64,000 bases of DNA from Sisyra terminalis (GCA_958496175.1 OY292276.1:13472001-13536000); one strand, 5' to 3'. Shown: positions 34,873-46,824, counted from the first letter of the stretch. The notes: generated from the sequence alone by a model not told the origin. Made by a program: numbers and translations.

Positions 34873-36720
34873 TAAATTTACTTATAATATGAAAGTTTGG
34901 TACATACTTTTGGAGAAACCGTTGAAAAGTTATATCAGTAAGGTACTAATATCATATTTTAAGAAGTTAAACGAATTAACTTGATACTTTGTATGATACA
35001 AATGCTTCACATAGTAATTAGAGAATCAAGTAAACTTCATGTATTGAATAATCGATACAACACAGTTTCATAAGCTTTTATTACTTATTTTTATGTAGTC
35101 GATTTTTGTGTTGTTTCTATTTTCATTTTGTAAAATCTATTTACTTTTAATTTGAAGAAGTTCATGTCGAAGTCTCGCCTCGGATATTCTTGGATTTGGC
35201 TTCTTCCACAATCTCATCAGTCGAGATTAAATAGATATCTGAAATTTAGTTGAAACATCAACGATCGTGGTTTCGCTTCGAAAGCCAATGAGATTAGTGA
35301 CGACACGTTGAATCGGGAATATATGGAGTTAAGTATATATTCTCCTGCCAGGCCAATGTACAGTATATACATGTAAGCACACATTTTGGCATGTAAGAGA
35401 GGTTAGTTAAATTGCTGTTGTTGGGTTAATAGACATTATATTAGTTGCGTATGGAGTAACCGTTGATGTATTATCCGATGTGGTGGATTTTAAGCTCTTC
35501 AATTCCGAATCTGCTACGTGCTAGCAATAATTTCTCACGGTGCACGTGAATTATAATTTTACTGAAAACAATTAACGTTTTTTGTGGTTTAAGAGCTGAA
35601 ATTTAATTTGTTCAGAGTTGATGGCGAAGTGCAAAATGATTGCTTGCATTGATGTCTTGAATGACTAGTTTGAATTAAGTGGTTTGTAAATGACCTGGTC
35701 TAATGTATTTGCTTTTATGGTAATGGCGTTTCTAAAGCTCGTATTTGCGATAATTTTACACTGATTCAATTAAATGCATTGAATCAAACTTCAATTCCGA
35801 GCCAGAATGGGAAAAAAACAATAACTCAAATTTATACCCCACTGATAAAAACCACGAATAAATTCTTGAAATTTAATTTGAAAAAAAAAATAGTAAGGTA
35901 AAAGAAGTTTTACTTGAAAGAACTGACGGTTACAATGTTTCAAATTGGTTGAAATGTTTTTCGCTCGAAATACTCTAGATTTCAATTATACAACGTGGTT
36001 TATTTTTCTCAAATGAAAGAAAATACATAAATAGAAAGTGTTTTTATGGCGTTTCTTTTTGTGGTAAAGACACACAACACAAATGCGACGTACAAAATAA
36101 TGGTGAATTGTTTCATATATATTTTTTTTTCATTTCGCTTCATACACTGACGTTGAGATATTACTCACTTCCTTCTCTTTATCATAATATAAAAACTAGG
36201 ATAACGTTCTCGTTCTCGTTCTCGTTATCGTTTATTTTATTTTACATTTAATAGTGTGATATTACTTACAACCTTGCGTTTTACGTGTGAAGAACACTTT
36301 TGAAATAGCATAAGCTGCAGAGATTTCAAGAGATGGTGGATTGACAAAAACACTGTTTTTTTTTGTTCCCTTTGAGCAACTAAGCCTTTATTTTTGTGTA
36401 TGAAATCTCGGTTTAAATTGAGATTATGTGAAAGAATTCCAATTTCGTAACGTTACGTTTTGAGAGGTTCAAGTTTCAACATTTAGTACAAACTTGGATA
36501 GCTTCAAAGAAACTTAGTATTGAAGAAATCTTAGTTGTAAATAATTGATATTTTTTTAGTATTTTATATTGGTACTAGTTTATTTAGAACAAAAATTAGC
36601 AAATTATAACTAAAGGTAAAATTTTACATAAAGCAAACCAATTTTATATGTATTCATATTGAAAGAATAACATTCACATTGTTTCAACTGCACATTGTAA
36701 AGTTAGGTTTTTATGGGACC
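34873..36720. other. intergenic, unique sequence
   Basis: 35150-35560 is close to 40% GC and non-repetitive within the window, but frames are broken and no motif is recognised. A CGTTCT hexamer microsatellite lies at 36205-36230. Confidence 0.45.
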
Positions 36721-37026
36721 TAACCTTTACCTAACATTCTTAATAAGATTAAGATCAGGGAAATTACCCGGCCAAGGAAGTATTAAGATTCCGGAGGTGT
36801 CTAATTTATTTTTTGTCCATTAGGCACGATGATAGGAAGCATCGTCATACATAAATATCTGTGAAGTTCCTCTAAGTTTTAGATCCTTCAAATATGGTAT
36901 CAAAAAATCGTCAATTACTTTTAAATATTCGTCGCTGTTCATTGTACCCTCTACAAAATAGAGAAATCCAGCACTATCTTCTGAGATATTGCACCATATC
37001 ATAGTGGGTACTAGTCTTTGTCGCAT
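36721..37026 (-). pseudogene. Tc1-like transposase fragment
   Basis: The minus strand encodes PTMIWCNISEDSAGFLYFVE, MNSDEYLKVIDDFL and QIFMYDDASYHRA, then, after a stop, LPWPGNFPDLNLIKNV. These are the central and C-terminal DDE blocks of a Tc1-type transposase different from that at 31.5 kb. The third catalytic residue (E of PIEN) is lysine. No terminal repeats remain; the fragment abuts the satellite array. Confidence 0.75.
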
Positions 37027-38965
37027 AGATTTTCAACTCCATAACTTCCCGTTTTGATTTCCCGGCACACTATCCCATAAAAACAAAATATTTTGCATTA
37101 GCAATGTTAAGGATGAATCAATCAATAATATTTAGCTTAATTTTGGTGAAATTAACCATCCCTTGTATCATTATTTTACTATTGAAAAATGTCATTTTTA
37201 AAATTTTGAAATGGCTTTGTGATTGTCCTGTTACCTACAGCAAGATAATTTTTTCACATTATAATTCACTTGAAGGCCTGATTCATAATCTATTGAGAAA
37301 ACTAGTCCTTATAATGAAATGTCATTCCCTTAAAATAGCCCAATTTCAGACGAAATTTGTCTCATAGATTTTCAACTCCATAACTTCCCGTTTTGATTTC
37401 CCGGCTCACTATCCCGTTAAAACGAAATATTTTGCATTAGCAGTGTTACGGATGATTCAACCAATACTATTAAGCTATTTTACAAACGAATTAAATTAAC
37501 CCTTATATCCTTGCATAAGCAATGTTAAGGATGATTCAATCAATAATATTCAGCAATTTTTCAGTGAATAAAACTATTCCTTATATCCTTTTGTTACTGT
37601 TGATTATTATCCGTTTTGAAACTTTGATATGGAATTGTGATTGTTCTATCACCCACAGGAATTTTTTTTTCACATCTCAATTCACTTGAAGGTTTTGATT
37701 CATAGTCCGTTGAGAAAACTATGCCTCATAATGAAAAGTCACCGCCTTCCAATGGCCCAATTTCAGACGAAACATGTCGCATGAATTTTTACTCCTTAAC
37801 TTCCCGTTTTGATATCCTGGCAAACTATCCCGTTAACACTAAAAAAATTGTTTGTATTGTTGATAATGATTTAGCCAATAAAATTCAGCTTAATTTTAGC
37901 AAAGAAAACCATCTCTTATATTCTTACTTTGCAGTTGAAAATTGTCCTTTTTGAATCTTTGAAATGGAAGTGTGATTGTCCTATTACCCGCAAGAAGAAA
38001 ATTTTTTCATATTTCAATTCATTTGAAGGTCTTAATTCATAGTCCGTTGAAAAAACTAGTCCTCATAATGTAAAGTCACCCCCTTGAAATGACCCAATTT
38101 CAGATGAAATTTGTTGCATGGATATTTACTTCTTTGCTTCGCGTTTTGGTATTCTGGCAAACTATTCCGTTAACACTAAAAATTTATTTTATTATTGTTG
38201 AGAATGATTTAGCATACAAAATAAAGTTTCATTAAAACGAAAAAAACTATCCCTTATATCCTTCGTTTACAGTTGAAAATTGTCCTTTTTGAATCTTTGA
38301 AACGGAAGTGTGATTGTCCTATTACCCACAGGATTTTTTTTTTTCACATTTCAATTCACTTGAAGGTCTTGATTCATAGTCCGTTGAGAAAACTAGACTT
38401 CATAATGTAAAGTCACCCCCTTGAAATGACCCAATTTCAGACGAAATTTGTTGCATGGATATTTACTTCTTTGCTTCGGATTTTGATATCCTGGCAAACT
38501 ACCCCGTTATTTCTAAAAAAAATTTTTAACATTGTTGTGAATGATTTCACCAATAAAATTTAGCTTATTTAAAACGAAAAAACTATCCTTTAATCCTTAT
38601 TATACTATTGAAAATGACTCTTTTTGAAACTTTGAAATGCAATTGGGGTTTTCTAATTACCCACAGGAAAATATTTTTTTCACATTTCAATTCGCTTGAA
38701 CACCTTGATTCATAATCAGTTGAGAAAACTAGTCCTCATAATGAAAAGTCATCCCCTTGAAAAGGCCAAATTTTCTGGCGAAATTTACCTCATAGATTTT
38801 CAACTCCTTAACTTCCCGTTTTGAATTCCAGGCACACTATCCCGTAAAAACAAAATATTTTGCATTAGCAGTGTTACGGATGATTCAACCGATACTATTC
38901 AGCTATTTTGCTACGAGTAAAACTATTTCTTATATCCTTATTTTACTGTTGAAATTTGTTCTTAG
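37019..38965 (+). repeat. satellite array, ~338-bp units, forward
   Basis: Six units can be counted from an ACTCC/ACTTC-type anchor near 37036, 37375, 37791, 38128, 38465 and 38803. Spacings are 339, 416, 337, 337 and 338 bp; the long one contains an extra ~76-bp internal duplication near 37440-37560. Each unit contains ATAACTTCCCGTTTTGAT and TGTGATTGTCCTATTACCC. Units are diverged, so the array is old. The same satellite runs in reverse at 47290-49010. Confidence 0.85.
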
Positions 38966-39552
38966 TCTGACAGTTTTCCCGATATCGTTCTTCGAAAAAA
39001 TTAATGTTTTTTTTATCATGGCTTTTACCTAACCCTCATCGCTAAAAACCACTTAAAAAGTTAGATATTTAAAATTTTTAAAAGTTTTTTTTTACGTAAT
39101 AAAACAAGTGGTAGGGTTTCCAGATAATTAAGATTAAATTATTTTGTTTCAATAATTCTTATTCTAATCAAATAAGGGGTCTTATAATTAATAATACCTT
39201 TGATTTTTATTAACTGACCAACGTTTTAAGAAATTGAGAAAATATTAAAACGGTCTTAATTCAATGGTCAGGGAATATAAAACGAAGACTAATTACAATT
39301 CAAAAAAAAATAATTAATTAAGTTGTATTTGAAACGTTGAAAGCTAAAAAAAATCAAGAGATTAAAAATCCAGAGAGTCGTATAGTTAGTGTTTTTAGGC
39401 CTCCTCTGTACCAATGATAATAATTTGTTTGTAATTAATATAAAAATCTAACGTTGTTAATAATTAGCTAATATAGTTATTATGATTAGATATCGTTTAA
39501 GTCCGTTTATAATAACAATTGTGTTTTATTTTAACTTTTTTGTAGCTGTGGT
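38966..39552. other. intergenic, no gene seen
   Basis: AT-rich spacer between the satellite array and a hAT relic. Confidence 0.5.
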
Positions 39553-41612
39553 CAGTGGCGGATTTAGGCCCGATGCGACCCTTGTTATTCCACAACAATG
39601 TGGTTATTAAGATAAAATATCTAATTATCAAATATTTAGTTAAAACATAAATTTTTATCAATTTTAACAAAACTTCTGATGAATGTAAATACATATATTT
39701 TTTTAAAAATATTACATATTTATTTCAATAATATTTTTCAAAGATTAATATAACTAACAGCTTTTTTCCAACTATCACTTCTGATTAGACATCGGATTAT
39801 ATGCATTTGCATGTTTATATATGCAACTGCATATAATTTAATTTTTATAGCATTATTGCATATTTTGGTACTTTTTCATTGTAAAAGCTTATTTCGCTAG
39901 TTATTCGTGTTTGACGTGTTGTATTATGTCATCGACACGTCCCCCTTACGTCAAGCTCTGAAAGTATTGTACCCAATATTGCTTCATATCATCTGGCTAG
40001 CCCACGGATTATATCAAGTTGGGGAAAAGATCAGAAAAGAGTTCGGAATAGACAATAAATTGATTTTTTCTATTAAAGAAGTGCTTTTAAAAGCACTATA
40101 GCGACTACAAGCATATAAAGAGCAACTACCAAACGTAACACTACCCCCAAAATTTTAGCACGGTGGAGTACTTGGTAGAAAGCTTTATTGATTTACGCTG
40201 AATATTTCAAAGCCATAAAAGAAGTAGTTGGAAAATTTGAAAGATCAGACACCATTGCAATCAATTCAAGTCAGCGGATATTTGAGGATCCTTCAATGAA
40301 CAAAAAATATTGCTCTTAATGCAACAGCATTATATTCGATGCAATTGAGAAACTAGAAACATTCCTTTGTGCAAGTCCATGGAAATATTCGAAAAAATGA
40401 TAAAACAAAATAACGCCCTTTCGAGTAAACGATTGCAATAGGTTCTTGGCAAATTAAATGCAGTTTTATATAAAAACCCCGGTTTTGAAGGAATAAAGAA
40501 AATTGATGCATTTATTCATCGGCACTTCTGAAGAGATCTCCGAAAATTTCGCCTAATTTCAAATTCTGTCCGTCAACGTTAGTTGACGTCCAAAATTCAT
40601 TTTTAGCTTTTCAGCTTTTTTATCTATATGGTCCAATTGTGGATCTAAACCATCCAAATTCCCACTCAAATACACCCAGAAAATTTCTGGAGAATAGGTC
40701 TGGCGGTTTAGGAGAAGTTCAGTACTGTACATAAGTACAGAAGAATTGTATATATTAAGATAAATATAATGTGAAAATAAGCGTAAATTCTAATAATAAA
40801 TGGTTTTTGATTGTGCATATTTTATACATATTTCGCCCTTTTTTAGTGCATAATTGCATGCATATTTTGGCATTTTGAGAGTGCATATAATTCGGTGTCT
40901 ACTTATGATAATAAGCTTTGGTTCGCGTCATCAATATAATCGTTATCGAATTCTTGCTCTAATTCAGGTTCAATAGATAATAATACCAAGGCATTAAGTA
41001 AATCTTGACCCACACTTGCTCGTTAGTAAATTTTCACCCTTTCCAGGGTGTTAAAAGATCCCATGAACAATTTAGCGCTGGGATTCAAAAAATGCACAAA
41101 ACAATGTCAACATTAGGGTACAGATCGCGAAGATTCTATAATGCAATATATTCAATATATTTTCGAATATCTTGACTATTGAATCTTTAAGAAGATAATA
41201 TAAGAGAATACATTATATTAAGACGGTCTTTTCTAAATTTTAAGCATACTAGATTGTTTTAGATAACTAAGGGACTAAAGGACTTTAAAAGTTCTGGCAA
41301 AAAATTATCGAATTTAAAAAAAAAAAATACAGTAATAATTACCATAATGAGGATCCCCAATTTGTTCTGAATGTCCCCGAAATGGCAATTCTCTAATTTA
41401 CAGTGATTCAACAATTGGTAAATACATATGATGTGATAAATAAGAAAGTAAATTTTATAAAAAAATAGTTTTACTTTACTAAAGATGTTCCATACATTCA
41501 TTGCGAAATTTGCTCAAATCAGTTTTTGAATTTGAATTATCTGGACATTCTTTACCTTTAAAATTTTACCGCCCTAAAATCATGCCGCCCTAGGCTCGGG
41601 TCTTACGGATTT
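39553..41612 (-). mobile_element. hAT relic containing a nested second hAT-like element
   Basis: The left end CAGTGGCGGATTTAGGCCC faces a degraded right end whose complement reads AAGACCCGAGCCTAGGGCGG. The minus strand at about 41140-40915 encodes LYPNVDI and VGQDLLNALVLLSIEPELEQ, the C-terminal dimerisation region of hAT transposases, with stops. The element at 39789-40898 is inserted beside it. Element limits are tentative. Confidence 0.5.
39789..40898 (+). mobile_element. deleted hAT-like (DUF659-type) element, copy 2
   Basis: It matches 2623-3718 throughout, with the same ACATCGGATTATATGC end and the same truncated transposase start (PILLHIIWLAHGLYQVGEKI). An in-frame stop falls at 40099-40101 and there are further breaks. 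The shared internal truncation means both derive from one deleted progenitor. Confidence 0.72.
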
Positions 41613-43127
41613 TAAGAATTATATTTTTAAGACGGAATCCTATAATAACGAAACAATTGTTTGTAGTTTTTCTGCGATTTTTTTTAATGAGTATTAAATT
41701 TTTTGATAAAACTTACATTAAACAATAACAAAAGTTTGATTGTAATGTAAATATTAGTCTTTCACTTTAGTGGCACCTTTTTTATTTGTGAGAGAAAAAT
41801 CAATCATTGTTTGTACTTAATAAAATACATCAATATGAATTTACAATGCCTGAGAGACGAGTAAATGCAATGAAGTTGCAATTTAAAATAGTAGAACTTG
41901 AACATTAACGAGTATTTATTTTTCCGGTAGGAAAACATATACTTTCCGGAAACAAGTCAAGTTAAATGTTCCGTTTCTTTAACGTATTTCAATTCACCAA
42001 GACCATTTCACCAAGTGACCATTGCATTTAAATATATAAAAACCATTAATTTTTATTCTCCGAACATATTGCTCGATTGTTATTGCAAACGGTGAATTTA
42101 TAGTTTATAATTTTAAAATATATTGATTCGATTTATTTTACGAGGCAATATAAAAAGTGAGAAATTATTAAGTGAATAAACGGGAAATGACATCAGATTT
42201 TCAATTTCAAGATGGAAAAAAGGCTTTGTTTTATTTATTCGGAATGTTTGAAAGCCATAAAGTTTTGGGAAAGGGTTTCTACGTTTAGTCATTTTTCGCG
42301 TGGGACTCTCATTGTTTTAATAAATTAAATTTGTGTTGGCTAGGCCGATTGTATTGAAACGCAGAATGCGAAAAGTGGTTTTGCAATGGCGACGCATGTT
42401 TATGTTCGATTTGGTTTGTACGTCTTAAAGTTTGCACCGAACTAATATCCACCGAAAACCGATCAAGTTTGACAAATTGAGAGTGGAAACTTTTTCGATT
42501 TAGAACGAATGAAATGTGGAAAATAACGGGCCGTCATCTACTGTTGTGGGTAGATTCGCAATGCTAACGTATTCACTACCCTCATTCGAAACTACGATCT
42601 TTATTTTCATCCACTTGTCTGCTTAGCGACTATCTTTCTTGCAACAATTTTCCCATTTACAACTTTTACAAAAACGACTAACATGACAGAAATAATCATC
42701 GCTAGACGCCGGAGACATTGAGTGGATACCATCTTTGTCTTCTTTTTAATACTTGAGTGAAAAATAAAGCAGAAGAAACTTATTTAATAGTCGTTTATTT
42801 CTAATAGAAGTTGTACTTAATTTGTCATCTTAAAAATATACATGGAACAACTAGTTAATTTTTGCGACTTCGCTTGTGTGACTTATAATTATTATTATAC
42901 GTCGACAATACTTTCGTTAACAGGGAAAAAATACCAAATAAAATAAAAAAACATGTAACCCTCACTGGTATGGCTTATTCTTTGCTAACCAATGAAACGA
43001 AAAAAAAGATGGTTCTCAATTCCGTTTGTTTATTTTTTATATATTGCAAGTATATACTAATGAAGCACCGATTTTTAAAGAGTAGTTCAATTTTGATTAT
43101 TCTCTTTTATTGAATTACTAGTAGTTG
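41613..43127. other. intergenic, unique sequence
   Basis: No supported gene. 42300-42740 is GC-richer and non-repetitive within the window, without long frames; it could be conserved non-coding DNA. Confidence 0.4.
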
Positions 43128-43360
43128 CCCGTTGCATTCGCAACTAAAGGTTTTATCTCAATAAAATGTTTAATATGAGGAAATATGAAGTTGATCAACA
43201 ATGGAAATTTTAAATTTAATAATAAAAGTATTGTTAATATAAAAAAAAGTTTATCTAAAATTAGATTAAGAAATAAAATATAAGTGTTCTTTCTTATATC
43301 ATTTTAATAACATTTTAAATAACGTCATTTCACTAAATTAGTATAAAAGTTTAATACTTA
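43128..43360 (+). repeat. dispersed repeat copy B, left part
   Basis: Matches the first half of copy A (15328-15576). It is cut at CTTA by the LTR element and resumes at 46825. Confidence 0.8.
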
Positions 43361-43595
43361 TGTAGGATTGGTTTTGGTTGATCGCAAACAGTAGAGAATT
43401 AATAATTAACGACAACGGATTTTTTAGCTTTTAATAATAATGTCATTACAAAAAATCTATATATACTACTGTTTATTATACAATTGTTTTCAACACACTC
43501 TTGTTCATAAATTATAGTAACTAGGCACACATTCATTCTCTCTCACTTACTCTTTCATACTAGATCTTCATTTACACCAAATCCTCGATACTACA
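43361..43595 (-). repeat. 3' LTR of the Ty3/gypsy element
   Basis: 235 bp beginning TGTAGGATTGG and ending ATACTACA, identical by eye to the LTR at 46590-46824. The flanking CTTA (43357-43360) is repeated after the other LTR. Confidence 0.93.
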
Positions 43596-43609
43596 CTCGG
43601 CCATCCTGT

Positions 43610-45997
43610 TTAACATCTGCCCTCAGATGTTCGTAGCTTTCTAAATCGGTTTCGGAGTCGCTGACATACGATTTGCAGGTGTACCTTTGATCCTGGGCCA
43701 AACTGGGTGCGCTTCACAGCTACCAAGTCATCTTCCTTATACTGAAGGGCCTTTTTCCTTTTCTTATTGTAGTTACGTAAATTTTCTTCTTGTACCTTAG
43801 AAATTTTTTCCTTGGCGTCTCGTCTTAACTCATCTCGTTGTTCTTCGTACATTTGAATCCATTCCTCTTCAATGAGCTCACGTATTTCAGGATCCTCTTT
43901 TAATCGCATATTTGTTCCAACTAACAATTGAAACGGTGTCTTGCCGGTGCTACGATGAGGTGTCGTATTTAAATATCTCTGAACCGTGTTTAAATGTTTA
44001 TACCACACTTGAGGCTTTGGAGCCGAAAGCTTTGTCAATAAAGGTATAATTGTTCTGTTCACTCTTTCAACCTGACCGTTGCCTCTTGGAACACCAGTCG
44101 TGATTTTAATATGTTGGATGCCTTCTTCCTTGCAATACTCAGCAAATGCATTTGAAGAAAATGCAGTTCCTCGGTCGCTGATAATTCTTCTTGGATTTCC
44201 GAATATTGATGATTGTTTTTTCAATCGATCCAACACTCCTGCAGTGTCGGTCGAACGAGTTGCATACAACCACACAAATTTAGAAAACGCATCCACAACT
44301 ACTAATATATGACAATAAGACTTTTTAGTTGATGGTATTGGGCCCAAATGATCGATATGGTAAGTATCCAACAGGATGCTTCCCTTATCAATTACGTTTA
44401 ACATACCTTCTTGCATACCATGCTTCTTTTCAGCCAAAATACAGTCAACACAATTTCTTACAACTTTTTCCACCCTATCACGCATACCTTTAAACCAAAA
44501 ATCTTTTCTTACTAATGCTTCAGTTTTAACAATACCAAAGTGACCTCGTTCATGGGCACGTCTAACTATCTGAGTTTGCATGTCTTCTGGTACGACAAGC
44601 AAAGGTTCATCGTCAATAATTTTATATAATAAACTATTTCTAATTTCATAATCACTAATATTGTCATCAGACACTGACTTACATAATTGTTTAAGATAAT
44701 CGTCCTTAAGAATTGATTTCATTTTGAAGCCTACTTCACGCGCTTTTTTCGGTTCATAGTTCGTAACGACTGACTTAACTTCTTTATGATACTGCGCATC
44801 TTTAATGTGTGATAGATCTAAATTCACCTTGTCATTCCTTTCGATGGTATTAATTTGAAAAATATCTGGGGGATCTAAGTTTAACGAACAATTTGAAATT
44901 TCTGAAATTTTGATTTTGCCTGCATTAATATTCAAATTAACGTGATTAAGAAAATCAGTACCCATAAGAATTGCTTGCTTTAAAATTGTACCGGAGACAA
45001 CATGAAACTTAATCTTAAAATTTGCATTATCAATCCTAACATCTGTTACAAATTCGCCTAACGTTTCATTTGCAATTGACCCAATTCCATCAAACTTTAC
45101 AATATTTTTACTTAGCTTAGGTGAACCTATCTTAACATATTCATCCGTACGCATTAGGGTTAAATCACTGCCTGTGTCGATCAACGCCGTAAGCCGAACA
45201 TTGTTAATTTCCACTTCCTTAAGGTGCTTCCTTCTACTTGAACGGGAGATGATGTTTGTCTCCTTGACTCGACTGATCTTTAAGGATTCATCGTAACATT
45301 TCGCTGCAATGTGACCATATCCATTGCACTTGAAGCACTTTTTACCTTTATCTTTCGTTGGGCATTCATCGCTTATATGATTCTTTGACCCACAACTAAA
45401 ACAACGCTTTACTATCACTTCACTTGCAGTTCTTTTATTTTTATCACTCATATTTTTTGTATTTTCTTCTTTAAGTCCAAAATTTTTACTTTTGTATTTG
45501 CCTTCACTTCGTTTCATTCTTTCATATTGCGTCATTTTGTCTTTAAGCTGACGAATATTTCGTGCACCATACAAGATTGCCTTATTAGTCGAATCATCTG
45601 GAATCCCATCAATAATATACTGGATTACCGACTGAATGTCGACATTTGCTTGACTGGCAAGATCCAGCATTTTATAAATATACACTTGGTACGTTTCATC
45701 TTGTTTCTTCTTCCGTTGGGATAATTGTCGGTGTACTTGATATCCATCCACTGATTCCGCAAATTCTTCTTTTAACGCTTTTTTCAACTTTGACCATGTT
45801 TTTGAACATTTTTCGTATCTAACAAATAACTTCGCTGAGCCCTCGAGTAAACGCTTAGCGTAAACCACTTTTTGAATGTCTGCCCATTCGCACACCTCTG
45901 CCATTTCCTCGAAATCACTCAACCATCTTTTTACACTTTTGTGATTGTCACCACTAAATTTTTCCATCGATTCTTCAACATCTTTGAACGTAAGCAC
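43610..45997 (-). CDS. Gag capsid-zinc knuckle-protease-integrase fusion (gypsy), RT missing
   Basis: The open frame has 795 codons from a GTG; the true start is probably by continuation from the upstream frame. Residues 1-165 are capsid-like (FSGDNHKSVKRWLSDFEEMA). CCHC knuckles lie at C199-C212 and C221-C234, and the aspartic protease at 270-360 with D274 in IDTGSD. Integrase follows: HHCC zinc site H482, H486, C516, C519, then catalytic D549, D608 and E644 (exact 35-residue spacing). The sequence passes from the end of protease (GFKMKSILKDD, residue 433) directly to the start of integrase (YLKQL). Roughly 700-800 residues of RT and RNase H are therefore missing in frame. The final ~25 residues look shifted: another frame over the same bases carries an acidic tail. 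It is a retrotransposon protein with no env gene. Confidence 0.9.
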   Translation of the reverse strand: MLTFKDVEESMEKFSGDNHKSVKRWLSDFEEMAEVCEWADIQKVVYAKRLLEGSAKLFVRYEKCSKTWSKLKKALKEEFAESVDGYQVHRQLSQRKKKQDETYQVYIYKMLDLASQANVDIQSVIQYIIDGIPDDSTNKAILYGARNIRQLKDKMTQYERMKRSEGKYKSKNFGLKEENTKNMSDKNKRTASEVIVKRCFSCGSKNHISDECPTKDKGKKCFKCNGYGHIAAKCYDESLKISRVKETNIISRSSRRKHLKEVEINNVRLTALIDTGSDLTLMRTDEYVKIGSPKLSKNIVKFDGIGSIANETLGEFVTDVRIDNANFKIKFHVVSGTILKQAILMGTDFLNHVNLNINAGKIKISEISNCSLNLDPPDIFQINTIERNDKVNLDLSHIKDAQYHKEVKSVVTNYEPKKAREVGFKMKSILKDDYLKQLCKSVSDDNISDYEIRNSLLYKIIDDEPLLVVPEDMQTQIVRRAHERGHFGIVKTEALVRKDFWFKGMRDRVEKVVRNCVDCILAEKKHGMQEGMLNVIDKGSILLDTYHIDHLGPIPSTKKSYCHILVVVDAFSKFVWLYATRSTDTAGVLDRLKKQSSIFGNPRRIISDRGTAFSSNAFAEYCKEEGIQHIKITTGVPRGNGQVERVNRTIIPLLTKLSAPKPQVWYKHLNTVQRYLNTTPHRSTGKTPFQLLVGTNMRLKEDPEIRELIEEEWIQMYEEQRDELRRDAKEKISKVQEENLRNYNKKRKKALQYKEDDLVAVKRTQFGPGSKVHLQIVCQRLRNRFRKLRTSEGRC

Positions 45998-46356
45998 GGG
46001 TTTTTCGTGACCTCTGGTTCGTCGTTGCCGTCTTTTACTTCATTAACATCATCGTCACTACTTTCCGCACTGTTATCGTCGTAATCTTCATCGTTGTCAT
46101 CGTTATTTCCATCGTTGTCATCGTTATTTCCATCGTTGTCATCGTCATCTTCATCTTCACCATCTTCGTCCAAATGAGCCGTTGGTGGAACATTTGAATT
46201 TTCTCCGTTACCATTGATGTGTCGAAGATTCAAAGCAGTACGAAGCCGCCGCCTTAACACTGATTTTTTTCCTCCGGTAGGAAGTTCTAGTTCATTCAGC
46301 CTTCGTCTTAGTTCTTCTACATTAAACGCATTGATGTCAATCGCTTGATCTGCCAT
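45931..46356 (-). CDS. Gag N-terminal frame: SAP-like domain and acidic repeat
   Basis: The ATG at 46356 opens 141 codons. Residues about 10-44 (FNVEELRRRLNELELPTGGK) resemble a SAP nucleic-acid-binding domain. Residues 62-100 are an acidic run built from a 7-residue DDNDGNN repeat. The frame overlaps the start of the 795-codon frame by 67 bp and lies in the +1 register relative to it, so a -1 shift in the overlap would join the two. It is either a recent one-base lesion or ribosomal frameshifting; an A-AAC-CCG heptamer sits at the junction (46003-45997), but its second triplet is not a canonical slippery one. Confidence 0.75.
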   Translation of the reverse strand: MADQAIDINAFNVEELRRRLNELELPTGGKKSVLRRRLRTALNLRHINGNGENSNVPPTAHLDEDGEDEDDDDNDGNNDDNDGNNDDNDEDYDDNSAESSDDDVNEVKDGNDEPEVTKNPCLRSKMLKNRWKNLVVTITKV

Positions 46357-46566
46357 GATTTTCCAAAATATTTTTCTTCGCTCTGCAGCAGTTCAATCAG
46401 CTTCACGTCGTTAGTTTATTCGTAAAACCACTCAAAGCGCTTTCAACTGATTTGGAAACTCACCAGCACCACTTGCGATAGCGCTAATCATGCGGTCAAT
46501 GTCGAATTTTTGAGACCACGTTTCATTAAATCCTACGAATTGCGATTAACCGATGCTCCATATCCA

Positions 46567-46583
46567 ATCCGGTTGAGCCCCCA
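46567..46583 (-). other. primer-binding site of the gypsy element
   Basis: TGGGGGCTCAACCGGAT on the minus strand, 6 bases inside the 5' LTR. It starts with the TGG complementary to tRNA CCA ends. The matching tRNA is not identified. Confidence 0.6.
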
Positions 46584-46589
46584 TAAATA

Positions 46590-46824
46590 TGTAGGATTGG
46601 TTTTGGTTGATCGCAAACAGTAGAGAATTAATAATTAACGACAACGGATTTTTTAGCTTTTAATAATAATGTCATTACAAAAAATCTATATATACTACTG
46701 TTTATTATACAATTGTTTTCAACACACTCTTGTTCATAAATTATAGTAACTAGGCACACATTCATTCTCTCTCACTTACTCTTTCATACTAGATCTTCAT
46801 TTACACCAAATCCTCGATACTACA
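46590..46824 (-). repeat. 5' LTR of the Ty3/gypsy element
   Basis: Identical by eye to 43361-43595 over all 235 bp. CTTA follows at 46825-46828. Confidence 0.93.

Larger units (their letters stand above)
43361..46824 (-). mobile_element. young Ty3/gypsy LTR retrotransposon lacking RT-RNase H
   Basis: Two identical 235-bp LTRs and a 4-bp CTTA target duplication bound a 2994-bp interior on the minus strand. The gene order is gag (SAP and acidic part, capsid, two zinc knuckles), protease, integrase. The reverse transcriptase and RNase H that should lie between protease and integrase are absent. A primer-binding site starting TGGGGGCTCAACC lies 6 bases inside the 5' LTR. It interrupts a dispersed repeat whose empty form is at 15328-15830. 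Identical LTRs imply a recent insertion, so copying relied on polymerase from another element unless the deletion came after insertion. Confidence 0.92.

Noticed and set aside
37104..37954. Open frames of 77-87 codons
   Set aside because: They lie within satellite units and are not kept between units.
44079..46084. Plus-strand frames of 65-77 codons
   Set aside because: They are antisense shadows of the gypsy Gag-protease-integrase frame.
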